Position numbers and translations under genes: made by a program. Shown piece after piece: positions 7,099 through 14,956 of a stretch of 28,767 bases of DNA (the first letter of the stretch is position 1; every line of letters begins with the position of its first letter). The notes beneath the pieces were generated by a model. It worked only from the letters and a program-made list of their open reading frames with translations, ran no database searches and was not told the origin of the DNA. Source of the stretch: CAZCFB01 sp964511535 (lineage in GTDB: Bacteria; Myxococcota_A; Polyangia; GCA-2747355; CAZCFB01); assembly GCA_964511535.1 (NCBI GenBank), contig CAZEFW010000125.1, positions 1 through 28,767 on the forward strand. The letters run 5' to 3'.

Positions 7099-9249
7099 AT
7101 GGATGACGCGAAGCTCGGAGTCTACCTTTGCAGCGGCTGTGACATCGGCAAGGCCGCCGACATGGAAGCTCTGGAGAAGATGGTCCAGAGCGAATACAAG
7201 CCGGAGGTGGTGCGCACCGATCCGTTCCTCTGCGGAGAGGCGGCGGTGGCGACCATCAAGGCCGACATGGAGTCGGAGGGGCTCAACTGCCTCTGCCTCG
7301 GCGCCTGCTCGACGCGGGTCAAGACCGAGGCGTTCAACTTCGACCCGTCGGTGGTGGCCATGGACCGGGTGAGCCTGCGCGAGCAGATGGCGTGGGTCTC
7401 GGAGCCCGGCCACGAGGACACCCAGATGCTGGCCGAGGACTACATGCGTATGGGCATCGTGCGCGCCAAGCGCATGAACCTGTGCGAGCCGTACGAGTCG
7501 GAGACGGTCAAGAACATCATGGTGGTGGGCGGCGGCGTCTCGGGCATGACCGCGGCGCTGGAGTCGGCCGAGGCGGGCTACGAGGTGCTGCTGGTTGAGA
7601 AGGAGGAGCAGCTCGGCGGCTACCTGAACAAGATGACCCGCGTCTTTCCGCGGCAGGCGCCGTACCACGACCCGGAGGAGCCCACCGTCAAGGGCCTGGC
7701 CGACAGGGTGGTGGAGCACGGCCGGATCTCGGTGCGGCTCGGCACGGTGGTCAGCGAGACTGCGGGCCAGCCGGGCCAGCTGGACGTGACGCTCAATGGA
7801 CCCGCCGGAGAGGACAAGCTGCGGGTTGGAGCGGTGGTGCTGGCCACAGGGCACAAGCCGTACGACGCCTCGAAGCTGGGGCACCTGGGGTACGGTTCGT
7901 CCAAGAACGTGGTCACCTGCGAGGAGCTCGAGGCCCTGCTGCTCAAGGGCGAGCTGGTTCGCCCCACGGACCGCGGCGCGGTGAAGAACATCGGCTTCAT
8001 CCTGTGCGCGGGCAGCCGTGACCCGGAGCACCTTCCCTACTGCTCTGCGGTGTGTTGCCGCACGGCGCTCAAGCAGGCGCTGCTGGTGCGCCAGAACAAT
8101 CCCCAGGCGCGGGTCTATCTGTTCTACAAGGACATCCGCACGCCGGGGCACCACGAGGCGTTTTACCGTCACGTGCAGACCGACCCGGGCATCTTCTTGA
8201 CCAAGGGCGAGGTGTCTCGCGTGGACATGTCCGACGACGGCGTCACCGTGGACGTGGACGGCACGCTCATCGCCGAGCGGCTGCAGGTGGACCTGGACTT
8301 GCTGGTGCTGGCCACGGGCATGCAGCCGGCCACCCTGGACAGCGAGGAGAGCCCGCTGAACCTGGACTACCGCCAGGGACCGGACCTGCCCACCATCGAG
8401 CACGGATACCCGGACTCCAAGTTCATCTGCTTCCCCTATGAGACCCAGCGCACGGGCATCTACACCTCGGGCTGCGGGCGGGAGCCCATGGACAGCATGC
8501 GCGCGGCCGAGGACGGCGTGGGCGCGGCCATGAAGGCGGTGCAGGCGGTGGAGCTCACCGACAAGGGGCACGCGGTGCACCCGCGCGCCGGCGACCTCTC
8601 GTTCCCTGACTTCTTCCTGCAGCGCTGCACCCAGTGCAAGCGGTGCACCGAGGAGTGCCCCTTCGGCGCCCTGGACGAGGACGAGAAGGGCACCCCCAAA
8701 CCGAACCCGAACCGCTGCCGCCGCTGCGGCATCTGCATGGGCGCATGCCCCGAGCGCATCGTCTCCTTCGCCAACTACTCGGTGCCGATGATCGGATCTG
8801 CCATCAAGGAGATCGAGGTGCCGGACGAGGACGAGGAGAAGCCGCGCATCATCGTGCTAGCGTGCGAGAACGACGCCATCCCGGCCATCGACGTGGCGGC
8901 CATGAACCGGCTGAAGCTGAGCCCGTGGATCCGCTTTCAGTGGGTGCGCTGCCTCGGCAGCATGAACACGGTCTGGATCGCCGACGCCCTGTCCAAGGGG
9001 ATCGACGGGATCTTGCTGCTCGGTTGCAAGTTCGGCGACGACTACCAGTGCCACTTCGTCAAGGGCTCCGAGCTGGCCAACTACCGGCTCGAGAACCTGC
9101 AGGAGACCCTGGACCGGCTGATGCTGGAGTCGGACCGGATCAAGCAGGAGCAGGTCTCCATAACCGACTATCACCGGGTCCCGGAGATCATCGGCGACTT
9201 CGTGGAGCAGATCGAGGACCTGGAGCCGAACCCCTACAAGGGCTTCTAG
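7099..9249 (+). CDS. qmoB: QmoB, HdrA-like flavoprotein with MvhD-like C-terminus
   Basis: QmoB is the large soluble Qmo subunit, combining an HdrA-like flavoprotein with an MvhD-like electron-transfer domain; the family is about 700-750 aa and this one is 716. The N-terminal segment contains CSGCDIGKAADM and FLCGE. The FAD motif GGGVSG follows at about residue 140. Two 4Fe-4S motifs are at about 510 (CTQCKRCTEECP) and 539 (CRRCGICMGACP). The MvhD-like domain starts at about 583 (IIVLACENDAIPAI) and includes GCKFGDDYQCHF. GAGGAGGT lies just before the start, overlapping the qmoA stop region, so the two are translationally close. The paralogy with QmoA is evident in shared blocks (LCAGSRD, YCS..CC, YKDIRT). 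Confidence 0.96.
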   Translation: MDDAKLGVYLCSGCDIGKAADMEALEKMVQSEYKPEVVRTDPFLCGEAAVATIKADMESEGLNCLCLGACSTRVKTEAFNFDPSVVAMDRVSLREQMAWVSEPGHEDTQMLAEDYMRMGIVRAKRMNLCEPYESETVKNIMVVGGGVSGMTAALESAEAGYEVLLVEKEEQLGGYLNKMTRVFPRQAPYHDPEEPTVKGLADRVVEHGRISVRLGTVVSETAGQPGQLDVTLNGPAGEDKLRVGAVVLATGHKPYDASKLGHLGYGSSKNVVTCEELEALLLKGELVRPTDRGAVKNIGFILCAGSRDPEHLPYCSAVCCRTALKQALLVRQNNPQARVYLFYKDIRTPGHHEAFYRHVQTDPGIFLTKGEVSRVDMSDDGVTVDVDGTLIAERLQVDLDLLVLATGMQPATLDSEESPLNLDYRQGPDLPTIEHGYPDSKFICFPYETQRTGIYTSGCGREPMDSMRAAEDGVGAAMKAVQAVELTDKGHAVHPRAGDLSFPDFFLQRCTQCKRCTEECPFGALDEDEKGTPKPNPNRCRRCGICMGACPERIVSFANYSVPMIGSAIKEIEVPDEDEEKPRIIVLACENDAIPAIDVAAMNRLKLSPWIRFQWVRCLGSMNTVWIADALSKGIDGILLLGCKFGDDYQCHFVKGSELANYRLENLQETLDRLMLESDRIKQEQVSITDYHRVPEIIGDFVEQIEDLEPNPYKGF

Positions 9250-9265
9250 CGGCCGCCGCGCGGCC

Positions 9266-9296
9266 GAGGCTTGAGGCTTGAGACTTGAGGCTTGAG
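9266..9296. repeat. Heptanucleotide array GAGGCTT x4
   Basis: Four tandem 7-bp units (GAGGCTT, GAGGCTT, GAGACTT, GAGGCTT) plus a partial unit fill the qmoB-qmoC gap just before the qmoC ribosome binding site. The AGGCTT core is shared with arrays at 10607-10640 and 11283-11310. Confidence 0.85.
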
Positions 9297-9317
9297 CGAA
9301 AGCGTTAGGGAGTGAAC

Positions 9318-10586
9318 ATGGCTGAAGAAAAAAAGAAAGAGGCAGTTGAGACCGAGAAGGCCGCGGAAGCGCCTGCATCCACGGTGGTGCCCTTCAGGGC
9401 CGACCCGGATCTCGATTTCGTCACCGAGGTGAGCGCCTGGGGCGGCGGCGATCTGAAGGCGTGCTACCAGTGCGCCACCTGCGCCGTGATCTGCCCGCTG
9501 TCGCCGGACCAGAACCCGTTCCCGCGCAAGGAGGTGATCTGGGCCCAGTGGGGGTTGAAGCACAAGCTGGCCCAGGACCCTGACCTGTGGCTCTGCCACC
9601 GGTGCAACGACTGCTCGGAGAACTGCCCGCGCGGCGCCAAGACCGGCGACGTGATGGCCGCGCTGCGCAGCTACGCCTACCAGGAGAACGCCTGGCCGGG
9701 CTTCCTGGGCAAGTGGCTCAACACGCCGGTGATGTTGCCGGTGATCCTGGCCATCCCCGCGCTCATCATCTACGGGCTGATCTACGCCGGCGGCACCCTG
9801 GCGGCGCCCGGCGCGCTGAACGCCGAGCTGTCGTCCATGTACTGGGGCCAGATGATCGAGCCGTGGCCCTGGCTGGACCTCGGCTTCATCGTGGCCGCAA
9901 TCTTCGCCTGCGCCTCGTTCGGGGTGAGCATCAACAAGGTGTGGAAGGGGTTCAACAACAGCGGCGTGCAGGACGACGTGACGCCCAAAAAGAGCATCGT
10001 CGAGGCGGTCAAGTGCGCGGTGATGGACATCGTGGTGCACCGGCGGTTCGCCGACTGCGGCGCGGCTCATGCGCGCAGGTGGGTGCACATGCTGATCCTG
10101 TTCGGCTTCGTGGGGCTGGCCATCACCACGGGGCTGGTGTTCGTGGGCATGTATGTGTTCGGGCTACAGACTCCGCTGCCCCTGGGCCACCCGATCAAGC
10201 TGCTGGGCAACATCAGCGCGGTCACCATCACGGTGGGGCTGGTCATCGCCATCGGGCGGCGCCTGACCCCGGCCATGGTGACCGAGAACGGCCGCAACGC
10301 ATACCAGGATGTGCTGTTTTTGGGTGCGCTGACTGTGGTGGTGGCCACGGGCATCTTCTCCGAGGTGTTCCGCCTGGCCACGGCGCACACGGCGGCCTTC
10401 AGCGCCTACTTCCTGCACCTGATGTTCGTGCTGTTCCTGTTCATGTACGCCCCGTTCTCCAAGTTCGCCCACGTGGTCTACCACACCACGGCGGTGACCT
10501 GGGCCCACTACGTCGGCCGCGAGCTCAAGACCCTGGCGGTGGACGAGGTGCCCGAGGCGGAGAAGAAGGAAGAAGAGGCGGCGTAG
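9318..10586 (+). CDS. qmoC: QmoC, membrane iron-sulfur/cytochrome b subunit
   Basis: QmoC fuses an HdrC-like iron-sulfur domain to an HdrE-like heme b membrane domain and exchanges electrons with menaquinone. The ATG at 9318 is preferred over an in-frame GTG at 9312 because AGGGAG lies just upstream. Two cluster motifs are visible, CYQCATCAVICP at about residue 48 and CHRCNDCSENCP at about 92. About six hydrophobic segments follow (for example VILAIPALIIYGLIYAGG, FIVAAIFACASFG and LMFVLFLFMYAPF). Histidines within the helices are candidate heme ligands. The C-terminus is an acidic/lysine tail. The length of 422 aa fits the family. It ends the qmo operon; no qmoD or HdrBC genes follow. Confidence 0.95.
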   Translation: MAEEKKKEAVETEKAAEAPASTVVPFRADPDLDFVTEVSAWGGGDLKACYQCATCAVICPLSPDQNPFPRKEVIWAQWGLKHKLAQDPDLWLCHRCNDCSENCPRGAKTGDVMAALRSYAYQENAWPGFLGKWLNTPVMLPVILAIPALIIYGLIYAGGTLAAPGALNAELSSMYWGQMIEPWPWLDLGFIVAAIFACASFGVSINKVWKGFNNSGVQDDVTPKKSIVEAVKCAVMDIVVHRRFADCGAAHARRWVHMLILFGFVGLAITTGLVFVGMYVFGLQTPLPLGHPIKLLGNISAVTITVGLVIAIGRRLTPAMVTENGRNAYQDVLFLGALTVVVATGIFSEVFRLATAHTAAFSAYFLHLMFVLFLFMYAPFSKFAHVVYHTTAVTWAHYVGRELKTLAVDEVPEAEKKEEEAA

Positions 10587-10606
10587 GGGGCTCGCTTCGC
10601 TCGCCC

Positions 10607-10640
10607 GGCTTCGGGCTTCAGGCTTCAGGCTTCAGGTTCA
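10607..10640. repeat. Heptanucleotide array GGCTTCA x4
   Basis: GGCTTCG followed by three GGCTTCA units and a degraded GGTTCA, 20 bp after qmoC. It lies in inverted orientation to the array at 11283-11310, so the two bracket the propeller gene. Confidence 0.85.
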
Positions 10641-10667
10641 TTTGCCTGGGCGGCGCCTGACAAGGCT

Positions 10668-11237
10668 GTGCCGGACATGGCCTTGCCCGACAAGGCTGTG
10701 TTGGACATGGCCTTGCCCGACGCTGGCGTGCCGCTGGTGGCCAAGCCGACCAAGGCGTTTTGCAGCAGCCATGGCTGGTGTTGGGCCAACCCGTGGCCGC
10801 AAGGGCACCACCTGCGCGGCGTGTGGGCTGGCGGGGGAGAGGTGTTCTGGGCCGGGGATCATGGCACCGTGCTGCGCCACGACGGCAAGGCCTGGTCCAG
10901 GATGACCTCGGGCACCACCAAGCACCTGCACGGCATCTGGGGCAGCTCGGCCAGCGATGTGTGCGCGGTAGGCGCAGCCGGCACGCTGGTCTGCTACGGA
11001 GGCAGCGCCTGGTCGTCGGCGAGCAGCGGCGTGACCGTGGCCCTCAACGCCATCCATGGCACCGGCGCCAAGGACATCTGGGTGGTGGGCGCCAAGGGCG
11101 GGCTCTCCATCTACCAGGGCCAGTGGAAGGACCTGACCTCCGGCACCGGCAACGCCCTGAACGGTGTGTGGGGGACCAGCCCCACCAGCGCCTGGGCGGT
11201 TGGACTAAAAGGAACGATCCTCCACCGGGGGCCTTGA
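10668..11237 (+). CDS. Propeller-repeat protein fragment (possible 5'-truncated lipoprotein)
   Basis: About 189 aa from a GTG at 10668; an ATG at 10677 is an alternative. An N-terminal Pro/Asp/Met-rich linker (PDMALPDKAVLDMALPDAG) is followed by four repeats of about 38-40 residues, each with a core like GIWGSSASDVCAVG...GTL. Such 'WAVG' repeats form beta-propeller surface proteins in Myxococcota. A linker like this normally follows a lipoprotein cysteine, but no signal peptide is present: the open frame upstream runs straight into the GGCTTCA heptamer array. No Shine-Dalgarno is seen. Four repeats are fewer than a usual propeller. I read it as the remnant of a longer secreted protein, though a short intact gene cannot be excluded. 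Confidence 0.6.
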   Translation: MPDMALPDKAVLDMALPDAGVPLVAKPTKAFCSSHGWCWANPWPQGHHLRGVWAGGGEVFWAGDHGTVLRHDGKAWSRMTSGTTKHLHGIWGSSASDVCAVGAAGTLVCYGGSAWSSASSGVTVALNAIHGTGAKDIWVVGAKGGLSIYQGQWKDLTSGTGNALNGVWGTSPTSAWAVGLKGTILHRGP

Positions 11238-11282
11238 AGCCTCCAGCCTGCGAGGCGCGCAGCGCGGAGCCACATTCTCCCC

Positions 11283-11310
11283 TGAAGCCTGAAGCCTGAA
11301 GTCCGAAGCC
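11283..11310. repeat. Heptanucleotide array TGAAGCC x4 (inverse of the 10607 array)
   Basis: TGAAGCC, TGAAGCC, TGAAGTC and CGAAGCC in tandem; the unit is the reverse complement of GGCTTCA. A single extra TGAAGCC at 11235-11241 overlaps the stop of the propeller gene. The rest of the gap to 11447 contains small GC hairpins, for example CGACCC-TTC-GGGTCG at 11383-11397, and no gene. Confidence 0.85.
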
Positions 11311-11447
11311 TGCCTCGGCCTTTCGCTGTGCACGTTCAACGCCCCTCCGGGGGAGCGCGCCGTGCTCGCGTTCACCGTGCGCCGACCCTTCGGGTCGTTA
11401 CGCGAAGAAGCGGCTCACCTCCGGAGGCTCCGCGATGAAGCGGGGCG

Positions 11448-11933
11448 CTAGTGCTTCCACTCGTGCTGGGAGGGGTCTCCGAGGATGGAGGTCATGGCGG
11501 CGTCTTCCAGCAGGTCCTGCATGCGCTGGCCGCCGTAGTGCTCGATGATCACGTCGTCCCACTCGTCGGACACCAGGGCCACGTCGCGGATGGTGGCCAG
11601 CAGCTCCTCCCAGTCCAGGGTCTCGCCGCCCAGGATCGAGTGCTGGAACAGCACGATCTGGTCCTGCTCCACGTAGGCGAACGCGCCGAAGCGCATGCGC
11701 GCGTTGAGGCGCAGCAGCTCCAGGCCCAGGTCCATCTCCATGGAGACGCCGTGGACCATCTGGGCCACGCAGCGCACGATGGCGCGCTCGTCGCCCCAGG
11801 GCATCACGTTGACCATCACATACGAGGAGCCCTGCCGCACCACGTACAGATTCTCGTCCACCTTGCGAAATGCGGGGTTGCCGTGAAGGGTCTTCTCTAT
11901 CAAGTCACAGGTCTGCTTCTCGGCCTGGTTCAT
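11448..11933 (-). CDS. YbjN / type III secretion chaperone-like protein
   Basis: A 161-aa acidic cytoplasmic protein. The pattern of a helix (CDLIEKTL), then strands (YVVRQGSSYVMVNVMPW), and a central VRCVAQMV...MDLGLELLRLNARMRFGAFAYVEQDQIVLFQHSILG resembles the YbjN/CesT-type chaperone fold, common as stand-alone proteins in Myxococcota. The C-terminal part (LLATIRDVALVSDEWDD) fits the last helix of that fold. The start is supported by AAAGGAG, 9 nt upstream on the minus strand. It is transcribed away from the aspartyl-protease lipoprotein gene. The partner it would bind is not evident here. Confidence 0.75.
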   Translation of the reverse strand: MNQAEKQTCDLIEKTLHGNPAFRKVDENLYVVRQGSSYVMVNVMPWGDERAIVRCVAQMVHGVSMEMDLGLELLRLNARMRFGAFAYVEQDQIVLFQHSILGGETLDWEELLATIRDVALVSDEWDDVIIEHYGGQRMQDLLEDAAMTSILGDPSQHEWKH

Positions 11934-11997
11934 GTGGGGCGCTCCTTTGGTGTGCCGGATACGGTTGTATCACGAGCCCCGCCCGCTGCTCTACCCC

Positions 11998-12017
11998 GAT
12001 GCTATGATGCGCCAATG
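11998..12017 (+). promoter_or_regulatory. Extended -10 promoter directly before a start codon (possible leaderless mRNA)
   Basis: TG-C-TATGAT (12000-12008) matches an extended -10 box. Its expected transcription start falls at about 12015, which is the A of the ATG. No Shine-Dalgarno precedes that ATG and no good -35 is seen. The arrangement suggests a leaderless transcript, on consensus evidence only. Confidence 0.35.
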
Positions 12018-13229
12018 AGGTGGAGCCTGTTCATGGTGGCGCTCCTGTGCCTGGGGTGCTCCGGCCCGGAAGAGTGGCTCCCTCCGGAGTATTCGGGCGA
12101 GCTGGGCAAATGGCACGCCGTGACCATGAGCGGGTGGACGCCCCGGGTGACGTTCACCCTTGCGGGCGGAGCCGCATCAGCCTTCGTGCTGGACACCGGC
12201 GCAGCGCTCACGGTGCGTCACGGCCCCAACATCGCACCCGGGCGCGGCCCGCTCTCCTTCACCACTTTCGGCCTGAAGGTCAGCGACTTCCCGGTGGCCA
12301 CCTGGAACCTGTTCCCCTACAAGAGCCCGTGCGAGGCGGGCCTGCCCGGGGGGGTGCTCGGGGGCGACTTCCTCGGCTGGTTCAGGCTGCAGATCGATTA
12401 CCCGGCGAAGCGGGCCAGCCTCAGCACGAAGGTGGCCGCGGCGCCGGCGAGCCAGGACGTGCTGGCCACGGTCACCCTGAACATGGCCGGCGAGGGGGCG
12501 GTGACGCTGCCCGGGGGGGCGGGCGAGGCGGATCTGCCCAGGGTCTGGCCCATCGTCCCCGGGGTGGAGGTGGAGGGCACAGCGGTCAACGCCCTGCTCG
12601 ACACCGGCGCTTCGTTCAGCCTGGTGGACCCGATGCTGATCAAGGCCCTGGACGCCAGCGCCACGGCGAGGCCTGCAGCCTGTTGCCAGAGCCTGCACAT
12701 GGCCGGCGGTCAGAAGAGCGCCGTGCTGACCCGCATCAAGCGGCTCAAGGTGGGGGCCGTGGAGGTGACCAGCCACGCCGCCGCGGTGCTGGACAGCGGC
12801 GCGTTCTGGAGCGAGCTGTCGGCGGCGGCAGGGCGCAAGGTGCAGCTGATCATCGGCGGCACCCTGCTGAGGCGGTACCGGGTTTCGCTGGACTACCCGG
12901 CCCGCAAGCTGCAGCTGGTCAAGCCGTCCGCGCCCTTCGTGGCCAACCCCGACGAGTTCCTGCTGCCCGGCTTCACCTTTTGCCGTGCCGCGGGCCAGGA
13001 CGCCATGGTGGTGCTCGACGTGTTCCAGCGCTTCGACGCGGCAAACCTCGGCGTGAGCACGGGCGACCTGTTCACCCATGTGGGGGGCAAGGAGGTGGGC
13101 AAGCGGACCGAGGCTCAGGTGCTGGAGCAGCTGCGCGCGGTGAAGACCGGCCAGCGCGTGGACGTCAAGTTCAAGGACGGGGGGACGCGAAAGGTGAAGA
13201 TGGAGCAGCTGCTCAAGGAGTACAACTGA
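12015..13229 (+). CDS. Lipoprotein with two retropepsin-like aspartyl protease domains and a PDZ domain
   Basis: 404 aa. A lipoprotein signal ends in LCLGC with the predicted lipidated Cys15. Two DTGA motifs are present, at residues 60-63 (FVLDTGAALTV) and 196-199 (LLDTGASFSLV). Each is followed about 100 residues later by the matching strand motif: GGVLGGDFLGWFRLQIDYPAK for the first domain, LIIGGTLLRRYRVSLDYPAR for the second. Each lobe therefore resembles one retropepsin-like monomer, and together they could form an intramolecular dimer active site. The last 80 residues match a PDZ domain (NLGVSTGDLFTHVGGKEVG). It is probably a periplasmic envelope protease or peptide-binding protein. A TPR gene follows 1 bp after the stop. 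The open frame upstream of 12015 is antisense to the YbjN gene and is excluded. Confidence 0.85.
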   Translation: MRWSLFMVALLCLGCSGPEEWLPPEYSGELGKWHAVTMSGWTPRVTFTLAGGAASAFVLDTGAALTVRHGPNIAPGRGPLSFTTFGLKVSDFPVATWNLFPYKSPCEAGLPGGVLGGDFLGWFRLQIDYPAKRASLSTKVAAAPASQDVLATVTLNMAGEGAVTLPGGAGEADLPRVWPIVPGVEVEGTAVNALLDTGASFSLVDPMLIKALDASATARPAACCQSLHMAGGQKSAVLTRIKRLKVGAVEVTSHAAAVLDSGAFWSELSAAAGRKVQLIIGGTLLRRYRVSLDYPARKLQLVKPSAPFVANPDEFLLPGFTFCRAAGQDAMVVLDVFQRFDAANLGVSTGDLFTHVGGKEVGKRTEAQVLEQLRAVKTGQRVDVKFKDGGTRKVKMEQLLKEYN

Positions 13230-13230
13230 C

Positions 13231-14748
13231 GTGAGAGCGCTCTCGCTGATGGCGGCGCTGCTGGTGCCGTTGCTGCTGAACCCCTGCTCGGCCCACGCCG
13301 ACCAGGACGCGTTCTGGAGCTGGACCACCCGCGCCGCGGGGTTCATCGCCGGCGGCAAGCTGGCCGAGGCGGTCAACGCCCTGGCCCAGGCCCGGGCCGC
13401 GCGGGCCGCGCCCGAGCTGGACGCCATGGTCGGGCTGGCGGCGCTGGCCGGGGCACAGCCCGATCTGGCGCTGAAGCAGCTGCGCGCGGCCATCGCGCGT
13501 GGGAGCACCGAGCCGCTGGTGTTCTACTGGGCCGGCAGGGCGGCTCTCGCCACGGGCAAGCGCAAAGAGGCGCTCAGAGACATCAACCGGGCCATCGCCG
13601 TTGGCGGCGACCGGCCAGCGTTCCGCGTGGCCCAGGCCATGCTGCTGCGGGCGGCGGGCAAGCCCGGACCCGCCCGCAAGGCGCTGGCCAGGGTCTGCGC
13701 GGCGACGCCCAACCTGCTCGACCCATCGCTCTACCCCACCGCGGCCGAGGGGGCCGTGGATCTGTTGGCGCCGATGCTGCGACGCTTCCCCCACAGGTAC
13801 CAGCTGGCCCGTACCCGGGCGCACCTGCTGTGGCGCGCGGGCCGGTCCTTTCGTGCCCACGGCGAGTTCGCGGCCCTGGCGCGAAAGGGCCAGACGGATG
13901 ACGGCGAGCTGCTGGCCATGCTGGCCCGGGCGCAGCATCGCCTGGGCCTGAAGGAGCGTGCCCTCGTGACCTCGAACAAGGCCGCGGCCAGGGCCCCGGA
14001 CTCGGGCAAGGTCCGCGCCACCCGCGGCGAGCTGCTGCTGGCTGCGGGGCAGCCCGCCAGGGGCGTGGCAGATCTGAAGGTGGCCGCTGACCGCCTGCCC
14101 AGGGATGGCCAGATATTGCTGGCCGCTGCCCAGGCCTGTCAGGAAGCCGAGGACGCGGCGTGCGCGCGACGCTTTTTCAAGTACGCGCTGGTGCGGGACG
14201 CCTCGCTGGCCGCGGCGCACTTCGGCCTGGCCCTGCTCCGGCAGCAGGGCGGCAAGAACGAAGCGGCAGCGCGCGGCTTCGAGCGGGCGCTGGCGCTGGA
14301 TCCGGGCAACCCGCGCTACTACAGGGCTGCGGCCCAGCTGGCCGCGCTTCAGAAACAGGGTCGCCGCGCCGCAAAGCTGCTGGCCAGCGCGCGGCGGGCC
14401 GGGAAGCTCGAAAAGAAGCTGCTCGCCGCGGCGAAGCGCGGCCAGAAGTCGAGGCGAGCCATGTTGTCGTGGCTATCGCGCCTCGCCGCGGGGACCGCCG
14501 GGAAGAAGGTGCCAGCGGCCATTGGCGGGGCAGCTCGCGCCTGCGCGGCGGCGCACCTGGCCCACCAAGCAGAGGGGGCTCCGCCCATCCATCCGGCCCG
14601 CATGGGCGCTGTCTTGCGCGCCCTTCGATGGGAGCGGCTGCTTCGCACCGATCCCACCGTCCTGGAGCTCAAGGGGCGCACTACCTCCGGAAAAACCTAT
14701 GTATTAAAGAAACGTTACGTGCTCGTGCCTTTTGACGCGCTGCGGTGA
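13231..14748 (+). CDS. Secreted TPR-repeat protein
   Basis: 505 aa from a GTG. The start is fixed by AAGGAG at 13215-13220, 10 nt upstream, and by the signal peptide it creates (MRALSLMAALLVPLLL, predicted cleavage after AHA near residue 24). The mature protein is a run of helical pairs of about 34 residues typical of TPRs (for example LVFYWAGRAALATGKRKEAL and AAARGFERALALDPGNPRYY). The C-terminus is basic and Ala-rich and ends in a short strand-like segment. It overlaps the expression unit of the preceding aspartyl-protease lipoprotein, so the two are probably made together in the periplasm. The binding partner is unknown. Confidence 0.85.
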   Translation: MRALSLMAALLVPLLLNPCSAHADQDAFWSWTTRAAGFIAGGKLAEAVNALAQARAARAAPELDAMVGLAALAGAQPDLALKQLRAAIARGSTEPLVFYWAGRAALATGKRKEALRDINRAIAVGGDRPAFRVAQAMLLRAAGKPGPARKALARVCAATPNLLDPSLYPTAAEGAVDLLAPMLRRFPHRYQLARTRAHLLWRAGRSFRAHGEFAALARKGQTDDGELLAMLARAQHRLGLKERALVTSNKAAARAPDSGKVRATRGELLLAAGQPARGVADLKVAADRLPRDGQILLAAAQACQEAEDAACARRFFKYALVRDASLAAAHFGLALLRQQGGKNEAAARGFERALALDPGNPRYYRAAAQLAALQKQGRRAAKLLASARRAGKLEKKLLAAAKRGQKSRRAMLSWLSRLAAGTAGKKVPAAIGGAARACAAAHLAHQAEGAPPIHPARMGAVLRALRWERLLRTDPTVLELKGRTTSGKTYVLKKRYVLVPFDALR

Positions 14749-14843
14749 CGACCCGCCTTCGCAGGGACCAAACCGTTTAATTCCGCCTGTTTGTGCCAGT
14801 TTTCATGACGGGGTGCGTCGTGAACTACGCAGTGCGGCATAGA

Positions 14844-14871
14844 TTGCGCACATGAACCTACATGTGCGCAA
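14844..14871. promoter_or_regulatory. Perfect 11-bp inverted repeat upstream of the lipid kinase gene
   Basis: TTGCGCACATG (14844-14854) and CATGTGCGCAA (14861-14871) flank a 6-nt loop. It lies in an AT-richer gap, about 85 bp before the lipid kinase start. No T-tract follows on either side, so an operator is as likely as a hairpin. A second short repeat, TTGTTG-TAATT-CAACAA, is at 14890-14906. Confidence 0.6.
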
Positions 14872-14956
14872 GCCATTCGCGTCGCTAACTTGTTGTAATT
14901 CAACAATTCGTCAGAACAGGTCCTGACTGGCCCGGCCCTTGCTTTCATTCTTGAGC

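Noticed and set aside
4945..8580. 1,211-residue open frame on the minus strand, opposite the YkgJ, qmoA and qmoB genes
   Set aside because: It is an antisense shadow of high-GC coding DNA: composition is Arg/His/Leu/Val-rich without domains, and the + strand carries clear Qmo motifs.
11451..12014. Upstream extension of the aspartyl-protease gene
   Set aside because: It is antisense to the YbjN-like gene; starting at 12015 gives a clean lipoprotein signal.
14715..14948. 77-residue minus-strand open frame between the TPR and lipid kinase genes
   Set aside because: It has no ribosome site and no recognisable composition, and it crosses the perfect inverted repeat; the gap looks regulatory.
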